Assembly: GCA_038087015.1 (NCBI GenBank) | Contig: JASBNA010000006.1 | Coordinates: forward strand, 1,550,001 to 1,614,000 | Direction: 5' to 3' | DNA from: Cerrena zonata | Lineage: Eukaryota > Basidiomycota > Agaricomycetes > Polyporales > Cerrenaceae | DNA: 64,000 bases | Shown here: positions 22,040 through 32,907 of the stretch, one piece after another | How positions within the stretch are numbered: position 1 is the first letter of the stretch | Layout of the letters: each line of letters starts with the position of its first letter | Program-made: the position numbers and the translations under genes | The notes under the pieces: model-generated | The model's database searches: none | What the model was told of the DNA's origin: nothing | What the model saw: only the letters and a program-made list of their open reading frames with translations

Positions 22040-22932
22040 AATTTTAGAGGAGGTGGTGGGTGTAGACAACGATGAGGGAGGTCTCTACTCAACGTTGTGT
22101 CACGTCAAGGTAAGGTCACACGGCGTGACGACATTCCGCCCCCTTCCGGAAGCAGTCTAGTAGGGCCTATTGATAGTAAATGTTATCGTTGTAACCTGTA
22201 AGAAACTTTATATTAGATTGAATCTAATCTTAGAAGCCACTGCTTTCTCTTGGACATCATCGACCCTCACAAAAGCTCTTCATTGTCACTGTCCTGTAGG
22301 GTGTTCATTCCGGGAAGGGGTATAGCATTTGTAGGTAAGCCTGTCAATCATGATTATCAAACTCGAGCAAGTTGGAGCTCATTGCGTTGCTTAGAATTCG
22401 AGAACTATGTGTACCAAAAGAAATGCATTCCATTACAATGGAATAGTCAAACACATGAATACCTTGTCATGATATCCTCTACGCCTCAGTACATCGATGG
22501 CTAGGGGTCTTCTAGACAGACCAGACCCCATTGGAAAGCAACAGGAAGGCAACACGGAGTCCGTATGTGCATAGCCCATCTCTTGTACAGTGATGGCCGC
22601 ACGGCGGGGTAGACATCTTGGTGCCCGCCGTGTCGTCTTCTTCTAATATTGATGGCGATAGTTACCGAATCAGGGAGGTGTACGAAGACTTCGGAGAAGT
22701 CGCCTATGACGCGAACGAAATTCGACCCCGCCGCCGCTAAGGGAGACGCTAAAACATAATGGAAGCAAGCAGCTCGCCACCCAGCGTGGTTGCCCCTTCA
22801 AGTTGACTTGCAACAGTCACTTTCCCTTGTCTCTCCTTTCGGTCTCGTACTTAATATCCAGCGAAAGGTCACTGTGTGGCCCTACTAATCATCTCCTTTC
22901 TAGACTTGTAGATGAACACCACTGTCTGAACT
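22040..22932. promoter_or_regulatory. Divergent promoter region, COX4 and cation exchanger
   Basis: An 893-bp stretch between two divergent start codons. No defined promoter element stands out and no gene is supported. Confidence 0.4.
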
Positions 22933-25900
22933 ATGCACGCCTCATCTACAACAGAACGTTTTGCAGACATCAGCCTATCCCCATCCCCGTCCCCATCCCC
23001 AGAGCGCATACAAGATGATCGGAGCCGTCACTCGATCCCTCTGACACATACTCTCACTCTCATTCCTTCAAATGTATCCGGTCTCTCCTGTAGCTCTAGC
23101 TCTGGCCTCGTTCACTCCCGTGTTCCCCAAAATCAAGGGAAGCCCTCTATCATCGATAAGATATTTACTTGCAGGAGACACCGGAAAGCCCTCTACGACA
23201 CCGAGAAGGACCCTGTCTCACAAATAGCAGATTCGTACAAGTGGCCGGCCATGAAGCCCTGGCACGGATGGGAGCATGTTGTGCTAGGTTCATGTAGGTC
23301 AACGACCCTCCTGCTCTCCCTTTCCATTCTAAATCCGAGAGAACAGGGTTCAATCTCCTCTTCCTGCTCATCCCAGCCTCGGTAAGTCAACCGTTATACT
23401 TCTAGTGACTTTTACCTGACCACCCTGACATCAGTGGATACTCATGCTAGCAACGGATAATACTCACAGCATCGTCTTCGCATGTAAGATAACAGACTCC
23501 ACCTAGCCGCTTTGACGCTAATCCATTCCGCAGTTTGCGTATTGTCGATGATCCCGCTTGTGAAGGTAACATTCTCCATTAGTCGGAGTTCTTGGAATTC
23601 CTAATCCCGTTTATTATTTTACTCAGCTCCATGACCTCGCAACGCACGAGTTGTCGATAAGACTTGGCGGCTCCAAGACAGGTCTTTTGAACGCCAGTAT
23701 GGTAAGTGCTCCACATCTTCTGTTTCAGCAAAGCGTAATGTTTGATTGTAGAGCAACATGTACGTGTTCCCTTTGATGATTTGCCCCACCCGTTGACAAG
23801 TGCGATGCCATAGCGTCGAGATGGTCGTAGCGGTATGTTCTCTCCGTTTCTAGCCGCAATTCTTAGCCGCATACTAATGGACACCTGTCAGATAACCGCT
23901 TTGAGGAAGTGCGAACTTCGAGTCGTCCAATCTTCACGTATGCCATTCATGTTTCTAAAAATAACCGTTGTTCTAATTTTAGACCTCTATTCATAGTCAT
24001 TGGTTCGATGTTGAGCAAACTCCGTGCGTAGTCGCGAATTAGACTTGCTCAAATCCAATTGTAGCTCATTTTCCATCCTATTTGAAACTTGTCTAGTCCT
24101 CATTTTGGGAATGTGCTTCTTTGCCGGAGGATTGCGTTTCACGGAACAGGGTTTCGATCCAAGTATATCTTTCGTTCTCCATAAAGATATCTTCGAGACG
24201 CTGACTACTCTTGATAGCTGCTACGCAGATCCACTCTTCTCTGCTAAGCATCAGTGTTGGCGCGGTGTTGTTGCCCGCCGCGTTCCATTTCGCACTGACT
24301 TACGATACGGATGATGAAGTGTCTTCCTCGACCCCGCTTGAGAAGCAGAAGCAGTCGATTCTTAAAATGAGTCGTGGAGTACGCTTTTCCTTTCTCTACA
24401 TCATACCCTAGTTGATACTTATCCTGTTATAGGTTGCCATCGTACTTCTTTTTAGTACGTCCTTCACTTTCTGCGTCTAGAAAATATCTAACTTCCATCC
24501 TAGTTTACATCTCCTACCTCATCTTCCAATTCTGGTCGCACTCACATCTCTACAAGGACGACAGAGTAAACACACCTCAACTTCAGAGCTCCGCCTCCGC
24601 TCAAAGTAACGCTTCCAATGCAGCATTCCGCAAGAGCCAGATGTCTCCTCTATCCAAAATGGGCCAAACCCCGAATCCCCAGTCATCTACGTCCCACCCG
24701 TATGGTTTCCAGCACTCTGTCCTCTCGCAGGAGACTGTCGCGGGTCCTGAATACCCAGGCAAGCTGTACACGTCGCGCAAGGTCAATGAATGGAACAGTC
24801 CGTATGTGAACAAGACGCATTCTAGTTCGGATGAAGAGCTGGATCCTGCTTCGCGTGGACCTTATCTCGTTTCTCCGTTTGCGACCACCTCCCAGTTTAC
24901 CCTGACTGAGAATAACGGTCCGAATGGTTCCACTGTCCGGTTGGTTCAAATCCAGACTAATGACGAGCAGATGAGGAGACGGAGATCTACATTTAGTCAT
25001 ACCCCTTCTTCGTATATGAGCGATGGGGACAGTCCCGGCACAAGCCCTGTAGATGAAGTGCATACTCCGTATCTACCCAACAAGGGTAGGAACGTGGAGA
25101 AAGAGAAGCATTCGCCGCGTAGGGTATATGGTGCTGCTCCAAGTTTGGCACAGTATTCTTCGGAACCATTGCATGCTGATCCTGTGGAAGTGCCGATTGA
25201 GGTGCCGAAGATGAGCTGGACGTTGACGATCATGGTCTTGTTGTTCGTCACTATTGTGAGTTGGCGATTTATTTGGAATTTCGATGTGTATCTGACGACT
25301 TTTTGTGTTAGTTGGTAGCCATTAATGCAGAGTGGTTGGTCGACTCGATGGACGAGCTTTCTCCTGTTATTAGCAAGGAGTGGATTGCTTTGATCCTATT
25401 GCCTGCTGTTGGATCGCTCGCTGGTATGGATTGTCCTGTTCTGGACAACATATAGTTCCTAACCGAATAATCTTTCGCTAGAATGTATCACGGCCGTAAA
25501 TGTTTCCGTCAAGGACAAGTTGACACTGTCTGTCAGCGTCGCTGTTGGATCTACCATTGTGAGTTACTGCTTTATAGCCTTATACTTATGTTTGTCACTC
25601 ATTTTATTTCTGTCTAGCAAACTGCCTTATTTGTCATTCCGTAAGTTTTCTCTTATTTCCACCATTCTATCGCAGAGCCTGAACCTGATGGTCGTATAGA
25701 TTCATGGTATTACTGGGATGGGTTATGGATAAGCCGCTCGCGTTACTCTTCGATCCGTTCGAGTCCGTCGTTCTCTACATTTCCGTGCACACCATGGGAT
25801 ACGTCGTTGCAGACGGTCGATCCAACTGGCTTGAAGGAGTTATTCTCGTCTGTACGTATGCATTGTCACTCACTCTAACTCTAGCTAATAAGTCCATGAT

Positions 25901-25998
25901 GCTTAGGTCTCTACGTCGTCGTCGCAGTTAGTTTCTGGTTCTACCCAGGATCCAACTTCTCCACAAACCTCGCTGTCTGCTCAACATCGGTCTTCTAA
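22933..25998 (+). CDS. Vacuolar-type Ca2+(cation)/H+ exchanger, CAX/VCX1-like, 702 aa
   Basis: Eighteen exons close in frame (22933-23293, 23347-23381, 23435-23483, 23534-23565, 23627-23701, 23752-23759, 23814-23832, 23892-23937, 23997-24023, 24097-24162, 24218-24378, 24433-24454, 24504-25255, 25312-25423, 25482-25558, 25618-25640, 25700-25851, 25907-25998). Core CAX sequence is clear: HDLATHELSIRLGGSKTG, CELRVVQSSL, LGMCFFAGGLRF, LLPAAFHFAL, VSVKDKLTLSV, LGWVMDKPLALLFDPFE. The protein should have about 11 membrane helices and exchange cytosolic Ca2+ or another cation for H+ at the vacuole. Two points are odd: the selectivity motifs depart from GNxxE (SNIVE and GSLAE), and the central acidic loop is replaced by a roughly 220-residue Ser-rich insert in exon 13. 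Exon 6 is only 8 nt. Confidence 0.88.
23752..23759 (+). other. 8-nt microexon of the CAX exchanger
   Basis: AGCAACAT, flanked by TTGTAG and GTACGT, joins LLNASM to VEMVVAITAL and supplies the Ser-Asn-Ile of the first cation-selectivity motif. The next exon is only 19 nt. Without the 8 nt, the flanking conserved helices are in different frames. Confidence 0.7.
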
Positions 25999-26392
25999 TT
26001 CACGAACGCGAATCGTCATGCATAGTTCACTTCATACCCTCATCACTATTACTCCGCCCTCCAACTTCAAGTCATACCACTATCACCATCATCTACAACA
26101 TCACCTAGATAGCGAGCATATGGACTTCTCTTTCAACAAACAATCTTTCTCTCCAGTTATAGTTACTCACACACATTCTTAGAACGCTACACGTACTCTC
26201 TAATGACACACGTCTCGTTCTCACCTTCTGTCAAGTTTCAAAATTTCAATGACTCCGCTTTTTCTCCATCTCTCATTTGTACAGAACGTCATGTAGATTG
26301 CATTTTCCAGGACACTTTCTTTTCTGTTTTGTTTTGTTTTATATAGACTATCTCGTTATACAGTTTTGCGTTATGCACCGTTTGTGTTCACT
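25999..26392. other. Convergent 3' spacer, CAX exchanger and CE12-like esterase
   Basis: 394 bp between two stop codons on opposite strands. Pyrimidine-rich; nothing recognised. Confidence 0.45.
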
Positions 26393-27358
26393 TCAGAAGG
26401 AAGCGATTCCATGTGAGATGTTAAACGAGAGCTCGGGGTTGGGGATAATGGGAAGTTGATGAGGGAAACTTTCGGCCATTAGGTTTGCTACCATCCTATA
26501 TTCATTCTGTCAATGACATAGCTAATAAAGCATGAAGAATTAACGTACCTCCCAAAGACAATAGTTCCGTTAGCGTTCAAATCTAGTACAAGTGTAATGT
26601 CAAATCTGCCTTTGAGGATGGGATTATGAAATAAGAACTTACGAGTGTTATCATCAGGAAGTCTATTTAGACGGTGTGCAGCATCAGGTCCGATAGCTTC
26701 GACATACTTAATAGAAGCTGCATGTAGGTCAAGGAGATGTGTATCTTGCTCTTGCGCGACAAGAATTGTTTCTACATTCACGAATTAGTAAAGCACAACA
26801 AATCGTAGTAATCAAGTACTTACCATCCGCCCAAGGACCCAATGCATCATTAATAGTTCCATTAGAAAAGAAGGTCCGTCTCGTAAGAGAAGTGACAAGA
26901 ACAGGTTCCCCACTAATCGCCCGGATTTGCTCCACCATCGCAGTCATATTCGCGCCCATGGATTCCGGAGGGGCAATTTTCTGATCATTGTGTCCGAATT
27001 GGATGGTGACCAGTGTCCTGCGACCACGAGAGACTTCGCCTTGGATAGCTGCTAGACTGATGTTGAAGAGTCCGCTGGCGACGAAGGAACCGGTCGTGGC
27101 TCCGTCGTGTGCGGTGTTGATGCATGGTGTCCCTGGTACTAGGGAGTTACAGAAGCCGTTTCCCCATCCACCGGAGTTGGGAACGGTGCTACGTTGGCCG
27201 TTGAATAAGAATAAGAAGTCATGTAAAAATTGAGAGCTAGATACTTACTTGTTATTCGTTGTACTGTCTCCAATTAGTACGAAGGAGGTTGGTCGTGCTA
27301 GCGATCGAGCCGTGACAAACAAACTCAACGTCAGAACCGCCAGGAGAAAGGTCAGCAT
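26393..27358 (-). CDS. Secreted SGNH/GDSL hydrolase, CE12 rhamnogalacturonan-acetylesterase-like, 246 aa
   Basis: Five exons, 27358-27249, 27188-26824, 26771-26643, 26582-26549 and 26495-26393, give 246 aa. A signal peptide (LTFLLAVLTLSLFVTARS) is followed by VLIGDSTTNN with the nucleophile Ser (about residue 32), then GGWGNGFC (oxyanion Gly), QFGHND (oxyanion Asn) and DDNTHLN (catalytic Asp-x-x-His, about 199-202). This order and the GWG/FGHND pair match carbohydrate esterase family 12, which removes acetyl groups from pectic rhamnogalacturonan. Acetylxylan activity is also known in the family, so substrate is inferred. It probably acts outside the cell. All catalytic residues are present. 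Confidence 0.85.
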
Positions 27359-27621
27359 CGTGAACACGTCACAGACAATGTCAGCTTAAGGTCCTGTACC
27401 AAACTTTCAACGATGACAGGTTCATATACGAGACGCCGGACCGCCGGCAAACTCGAAGACATCCCGAAGCAGATCATGTGGTAGGTGTTCGATGTGCAGA
27501 TGTACGGACTTGCACGATGGCCATAATTATCGAGTGCCTAGTTCAATCATGTGTGCTTCAGAGAAATATGTCCGAATTTGTAGCAGAAATGCCCTATGCG
27601 TATAAGTCCCATGACGAACTA

Positions 27622-29971
27622 CTACAAATAATAGCGATCCCCTGTGTGTATTTTTAGCACTCCCAATGGATGAGCAAGAAATTCAGGAGAGAAGACGTAC
27701 CTATGTGTCCCATGCCTGGCTCTACCACCCACACCTTACGAGCTTCCGCTTCAATCTGCCCATCACCTCGTTCGATAGCCTCCAACCATGTTTCCCGAAG
27801 ACTGTCATCAATAGCTCCACAAACAATCTTGACAGTAGGGAAAGCCTTCCTCAAAGCTCCAATACCGCCGCTCCTGGCTACAAGGAACGTTACAAAGATA
27901 ATGTGATCCTCAGGAACCCCGTGATCCAGAAGAATCCTGATAGCCATGAACGCAGCTGCTCCTGTGCCGATCTGTTGAAGTATGTTTAGGCACGCGCAGA
28001 ATTTATAAAAATAGTGTCTACTAACCTGAGCATCGAGGAGGAACACCCACGTATCCTTTGCTCTATGTCTCTCCCGAATACATACAGGGAGCATCAAATG
28101 TAACAGAAGAGGCTCGCCAGTTTGTGCGACAGATTGAATGAGGAGAGAACCAGTCATCACATCACTTATCACCCTTTCCAAGCCGCGCTCTAGGGGGCCA
28201 CCACTAAGAATTGAGGTTAGGAAGACATCGAGAGTTCAACAGAGACACACGTACGAGCGTAGGATAGAAACACCACAGATGTACTAAAAACCATGCAGTT
28301 CCGGTTGCTTCATGGTGTATTATGGACCACTCACCTTGGCATCAATTTCCTTGCCAGTATATTCTACATCCACAGGTGTTGTCACAGTACGCGATCGATA
28401 TGGCAAATATTCCATAGCTTTTTCCATCAAAAACGTCGCTAAACGGTCAGTAAAGAAGATAAAATCTTCACGAGGGGTATTTTTATCCCGAAGAATTGTG
28501 TAGATGCCCTAGAAAGGTGTTAGAGCTTCGAAGAAAACCGCAGAGAGGATATTGATCACCTTTAGCTGTGCGGTTTGAGGTAGAAGGATGAGGTTCTCGT
28601 ATGGCTCTAGGAGTTCATGAGAATCAGGTGTTGAAGGCACAGATAATGGTGTGGGTGGGCCAGCTTGAGCCATATGTGGACGGAAACGACTTGCACGCTC
28701 TTTCATCTTGCGACGAATATGCGTTGCAATCAGGTCTATCGCGACGCCATTGTCCATACCAGGAACAATCTAGTACGCATGATGAAGTGAGCGAAAATCG
28801 ACAAAAGGTCAATAAAACTCACGATATCTGCATGTCGGGCGGTTGGGAGAACGAAGTTGTCGTATGAGGGTTTGACGTATCGTAGATACCTAAACCAGGT
28901 TAGCCATGAACTAGAAAGAATTTCAAACGTATTACTGACTGATCAAGAGTACCATCAACGGTTCGACCACGTTCTTTGATATCTCGACGCAGCCGACGAG
29001 CAAGCATGAGATCAGAATCGCATTGAACGAAAATCTACATAACCCATGAGCATGTTGATCCTGACGTAAACTGACTGGTAGTACAACACGCACCTTCAAA
29101 TCATAGAGTGCACGCAATGCAGGATCATGCAAAGCAAGGATGCCCTCGGCTTCATAACTATCGTGAATATACCTCTGAAGGAGTAGTAAAATAGAACGTA
29201 CTGATAATAACAGCGGCGCCATAGAGGTACTTGGTGTCGTCAAGTCGCTGATGCTCAGCAAAGGAGTAAATTGGGATGTTGGTTTGTTTACAAGCCTTGA
29301 GATCTTTCAGACACTGTGAACCGTTTTAGCATAACAGTATAGCATTTGTGAACAACTTACATTCGCAAATAATGGCATGTCGATAGCATTGGGATGATCG
29401 AAGTCAATGAGATTGGCATGGGCCAATTTGACTTCCTCAGGAGAGTGTTTCTTGTAAAAACTATCCTGCAGTAAAGGTTATCAAAGTATGCAAGGTAGAG
29501 ATAATATGCCTTTACCTGCGATAAGATGATAATAGTAGGAATAGAACCAAGTTTCTCCACAATTTGACGCGCAACATGAGTCTGCAGAGGGATAAATCCA
29601 GACAGGACGAAGATATCAAACTTTCGCTAACCTTCCCACTAGCAGATCCACCTTTAGAGGTTTTAGAATCTCATTCGAAGAGAATGCATTGTTGAACTCA
29701 CCAGCAATCCCAACTACGAATGCATCGCAAATTGGTAGACCATCCTCGGCGTACCTGAGACGACTTTATCCATCCAACAGTACATCAAGAGTGGTCAGCT
29801 TCTACCATACCAAGGAGGCCGACCATGGGATTTGAGAACAGTGTTCTTCTTTGCTTGGAGTGTAATAGCATTATGTGCACGAGACACGCCAGATTCGGAA
29901 ACAGATCTTGAAAGGACAGGTCGTGATTCGGAGTCAACGTTGATGAAAATTGAGGAGCTTTCGTCAGTCAT
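27622..29971 (-). CDS. URK1: Uridine kinase with C-terminal UPRT-like domain (Urk1-like), 538 aa
   Basis: Fifteen exons run from 29971 (ATG) to 27622 and close in frame at 538 aa: 29971-29811, 29754-29702, 29651-29632, 29581-29516, 29465-29361, 29313-29202, 29149-29094, 29034-28940, 28889-28823, 28769-28560, 28508-28335, 28283-28255, 28203-28026, 27971-27701, 27641-27622. The kinase half has the P-loop [36 protein letters not shown], the lid [12 protein letters not shown] and [12 protein letters not shown]. The second half is uracil-phosphoribosyltransferase-like: [41 protein letters not shown]. It phosphorylates uridine and cytidine in pyrimidine salvage; the second domain is usually catalytically weak in eukaryotic kinases. 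The P-loop is split over three exons, one of 20 nt, and the last exon is 20 nt. Confidence 0.93.
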
Positions 29972-30229
29972 AAGAATAGTATTGAAAACGTTGAGCTCCG
30001 AAGCAAAATGGTTGTAGGTACAAAAGACGATAAAGAGAGGAAGAGGCAAATAGTGTGGACTGAGGCTAATAACCTTCCACGTGGTTCTCGTATCACCGAG
30101 GTTCACGGTACTACGTACGGTTCCAAGATGTCAGATCGTAGATATTTGTGTACATAGATATAACACTAGAATCAAATCAAGGAATTTCGGTTTATATCAG
30201 GAGTTCGAATGTCAATGCCAACATGAATC

Positions 30230-32538
30230 CTAATTCCACACTAAATGATGTATTATATTCCTCGTCACTGTTGGACCCCACCGTCCTACGGTTGGTGAAA
30301 CGTGTTGTTCAACTTGAATACCCGAGGATCCGCGAAAATCGAAAATAATCCTCCCGTCTCTAGCATGATCTACCCATATGGGTTCTCTTAGGGCAAGTTG
30401 CGGAACGACAGGCGCAATGTTGTTGTGTAAATTGTTCCCATTGCCATGAAGCTGAGCCGCAAGAGGGGGCCGGTCTAGGTCATCGTCAGGCAATTGTTCA
30501 TCTTTTGAAGGGGGGCACGGGGGCCACCAATTCAACAAATTATACGGCAAGTGATGTTGTATTTCGTGAGGTACAACTGGGGGATTCCTTGTGAACCGGC
30601 CTTGCTGACGGACAACGCTTGCAATCGCCTCAACTAGTTCGACAGTTGCCTTCAAATCAAGTCCGCAACGTTGAAGAACCAATGCTGAAAATTTTCCACA
30701 ACTCCCAATATACAGACCTGCTTGTGACTCGATGGCATCAAGCACATATCCCATGTCTGCGTCGAGAGATCGTGCTTGCCCACGCCATCTCATTAGTCTT
30801 CCCTCTTGGGTGCCAATTATGAGACTGTGAATGAAACAGAAGAGTGATGGGTTATTGTTGTGAACACACATAGTAGGATGTGCAGTCCCACTGAGAGAGA
30901 AATGTGTGCGAGTCCATGAGGTCAGAATATGCGGGAAGACAGCGACACTAGAGCCGTAGAACTCCAGTGCCTGTAGTCCGGAGGGTGAACATCTCGAAAT
31001 CAAGCGAGAAAAAATGATTCCTAATTCCTGCGCAACAGACGTGCCGATATAGACTAAGGGTGGCGAGCTCAAACGAAAATGGATGGTGTTGTCCAATGCA
31101 AGGCCTTGGAATAAACTTTCCATGGACGCCGATAATTTGGAATTGCTTGGATATTTCCAGTCGAAATGGAAATGTATACGCGGGGAAGGCAAATAGTCGG
31201 TAGTAAAGCTAGGGATAGATAGAGGGTCGAAATGGTATGTGACAATAGTTACATTGAGCGTCCCCTGCCTGCCACCGACTTGATTAAAATGTAAGCCAAA
31301 ACCTGACATTGGTGGTTCCTTCCCAATACCGTCGACAAGCTTGGAGAAAATTGACCGAATAACATCAGCTTCTCCATGGCCGGCTCTCGCCTCTCCATGA
31401 TTGCAACTTGAATCATGCATACACGTTGTGAGCAGGTCAATCGCTACTGATGAAGGGAATACACAGTTTGCGAGGAACGTGTCGACACATGTCGGCGCCG
31501 AGTGAATCTTCAGCTTCTCCAAACATGGTAGTTCCACAGACAGAAATTGTGAACAGTGGGGATCATCGGTGGAGATGGCTTCTCTTGTACAGTGGCCATC
31601 CACAAATTCCAAGATCTTCAATTTATTGGTATGAGTCAGCACTTCTAGAATGCTGCACAGAGGGCAGACATTCGAGGTGCACCCTCGGGGTGTTGCAGTA
31701 GGATAAATTCGAAGAATGCCGAGATTATTAGCGAGAAGGAATGAAGGATGTGTCGTGATTTGGTAACCAAAAATGTCTATCTCGGTTAGAGCTGGGAATT
31801 TGCTGTGATTGAGAATGTCCGGAAGTACGTGATAATCGTCGTTAAGCAGCCTCATTGACTGGAGCGAGGCCAAAGCATTGATGTCAATGGTCTGAAAAGC
31901 CGTGCAAATGATATTATTTGGGAGTTGCAAGCTGAAGCGTTTGATACGTTGTGATTGTGTTAGAATGAGTTGGAGGGAAGCAAGACAAGGACCTTCCCGT
32001 AAACGGCGTAAAATGTTATTGTTACGTTTCCAGTGGGGAGTAGTGACATCTGCAGAGTTCCAGGGCAATATATCGAGCAGTTCTTGACCAGAGCGTAGGA
32101 GGAATTCTCCGACCCTATCTGGAAGACCTAGATAGACGATGCGCCAAAGTCGCTGCGTTCTCAGTGCTACGTCGCGCCATTGGTGACAGACATGGGTGAC
32201 CCTATCCATCGATAGGGGTTGGGGAGAGGCTTGTAAGGACGTCTGTATGAGATTGGGTTGGTAGCAAAGTAGCTGAACACTTCTCCTAGGATTTCGGGGG
32301 ATAATCTTGATACGGGTAGAAGGTTATTGATATATCGACTCTTCTCTGCAATCTTATGGAGCTCGTTGTGAATGACCTCCCTGTGATATTGCATGTCCTG
32401 TTGTAATGACAATATGTCTACAGCAGACATATCTCCACAGCCTAGCGGTCAGTCCGTCAGGTATTGACGTCGTGTCAAGATACGTATTTGTTGTCAATGC
32501 ATACTTTGATAGATACTATCAGGATCGTTGCTTGTCAT
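30230..32538 (-). pseudogene. F-box-like gene with one frameshift, otherwise intact
   Basis: A first exon (32538-32517) and an acceptor at 32441 lead into an F-box region (YINNLLPVSRLSPEILGEVFSYFA) that stays open to about 32210. Relative to the paralogues one base is missing where PYRWI should continue to VTHVCHQWRDVAL, so the frame jumps; from there 650 codons are open to the stop at 30230. The C terminus keeps LPDDDLDRPPL and IIFDFRGSSGIQVEQ. This is either a very recent pseudogene, a sequencing or assembly error, or a gene using an internal ATG (32209), which would lose the F-box. It lies between the uridine kinase gene and another decayed copy on the same strand. Confidence 0.75.
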
Positions 32539-32907
32539 GTCACCGCACTCGGGTAAGTGAAATGGATATTTCCACTAGTATTCTCAAAAGAAGCTTTGGC
32601 ACGTCGGCGAATGCAATACTTGCGAGTACTACGGTGGTAGGCGGTTTATATCAGGCTAATGCGAACCACCACCGTGACGTGAGTCAGGCGATCGATCATT
32701 GAATGATAATCATATTTACTAATTTAGTAGGTATCCAAGAACCGACGCTACATAGAGGCCTATCGTTCTACAAAAGGCTACAGCGACAAATGAATCGAGC
32801 AGCAAATGAAAATGAGGTATCCAGTAGCAATATCCCATATCTTGAAATATGAACAGGAAACACACAAATAGATCGACAATTGTACATACACTACCCTAAG
32901 TATTCGA

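Noticed and set aside
22978..23002. CCCCATCCCCGTCC microsatellite-like run
   Set aside because: It is a short coding repeat giving Ser-Pro in the N terminus of the cation exchanger and is too short to be a notable repeat.
29795..30106. Open frame beginning MNLGDTRTTW upstream of the uridine kinase
   Set aside because: Only its last part, from ATG 29971, is the real N terminus; the upstream residues are leader sequence in the same frame.
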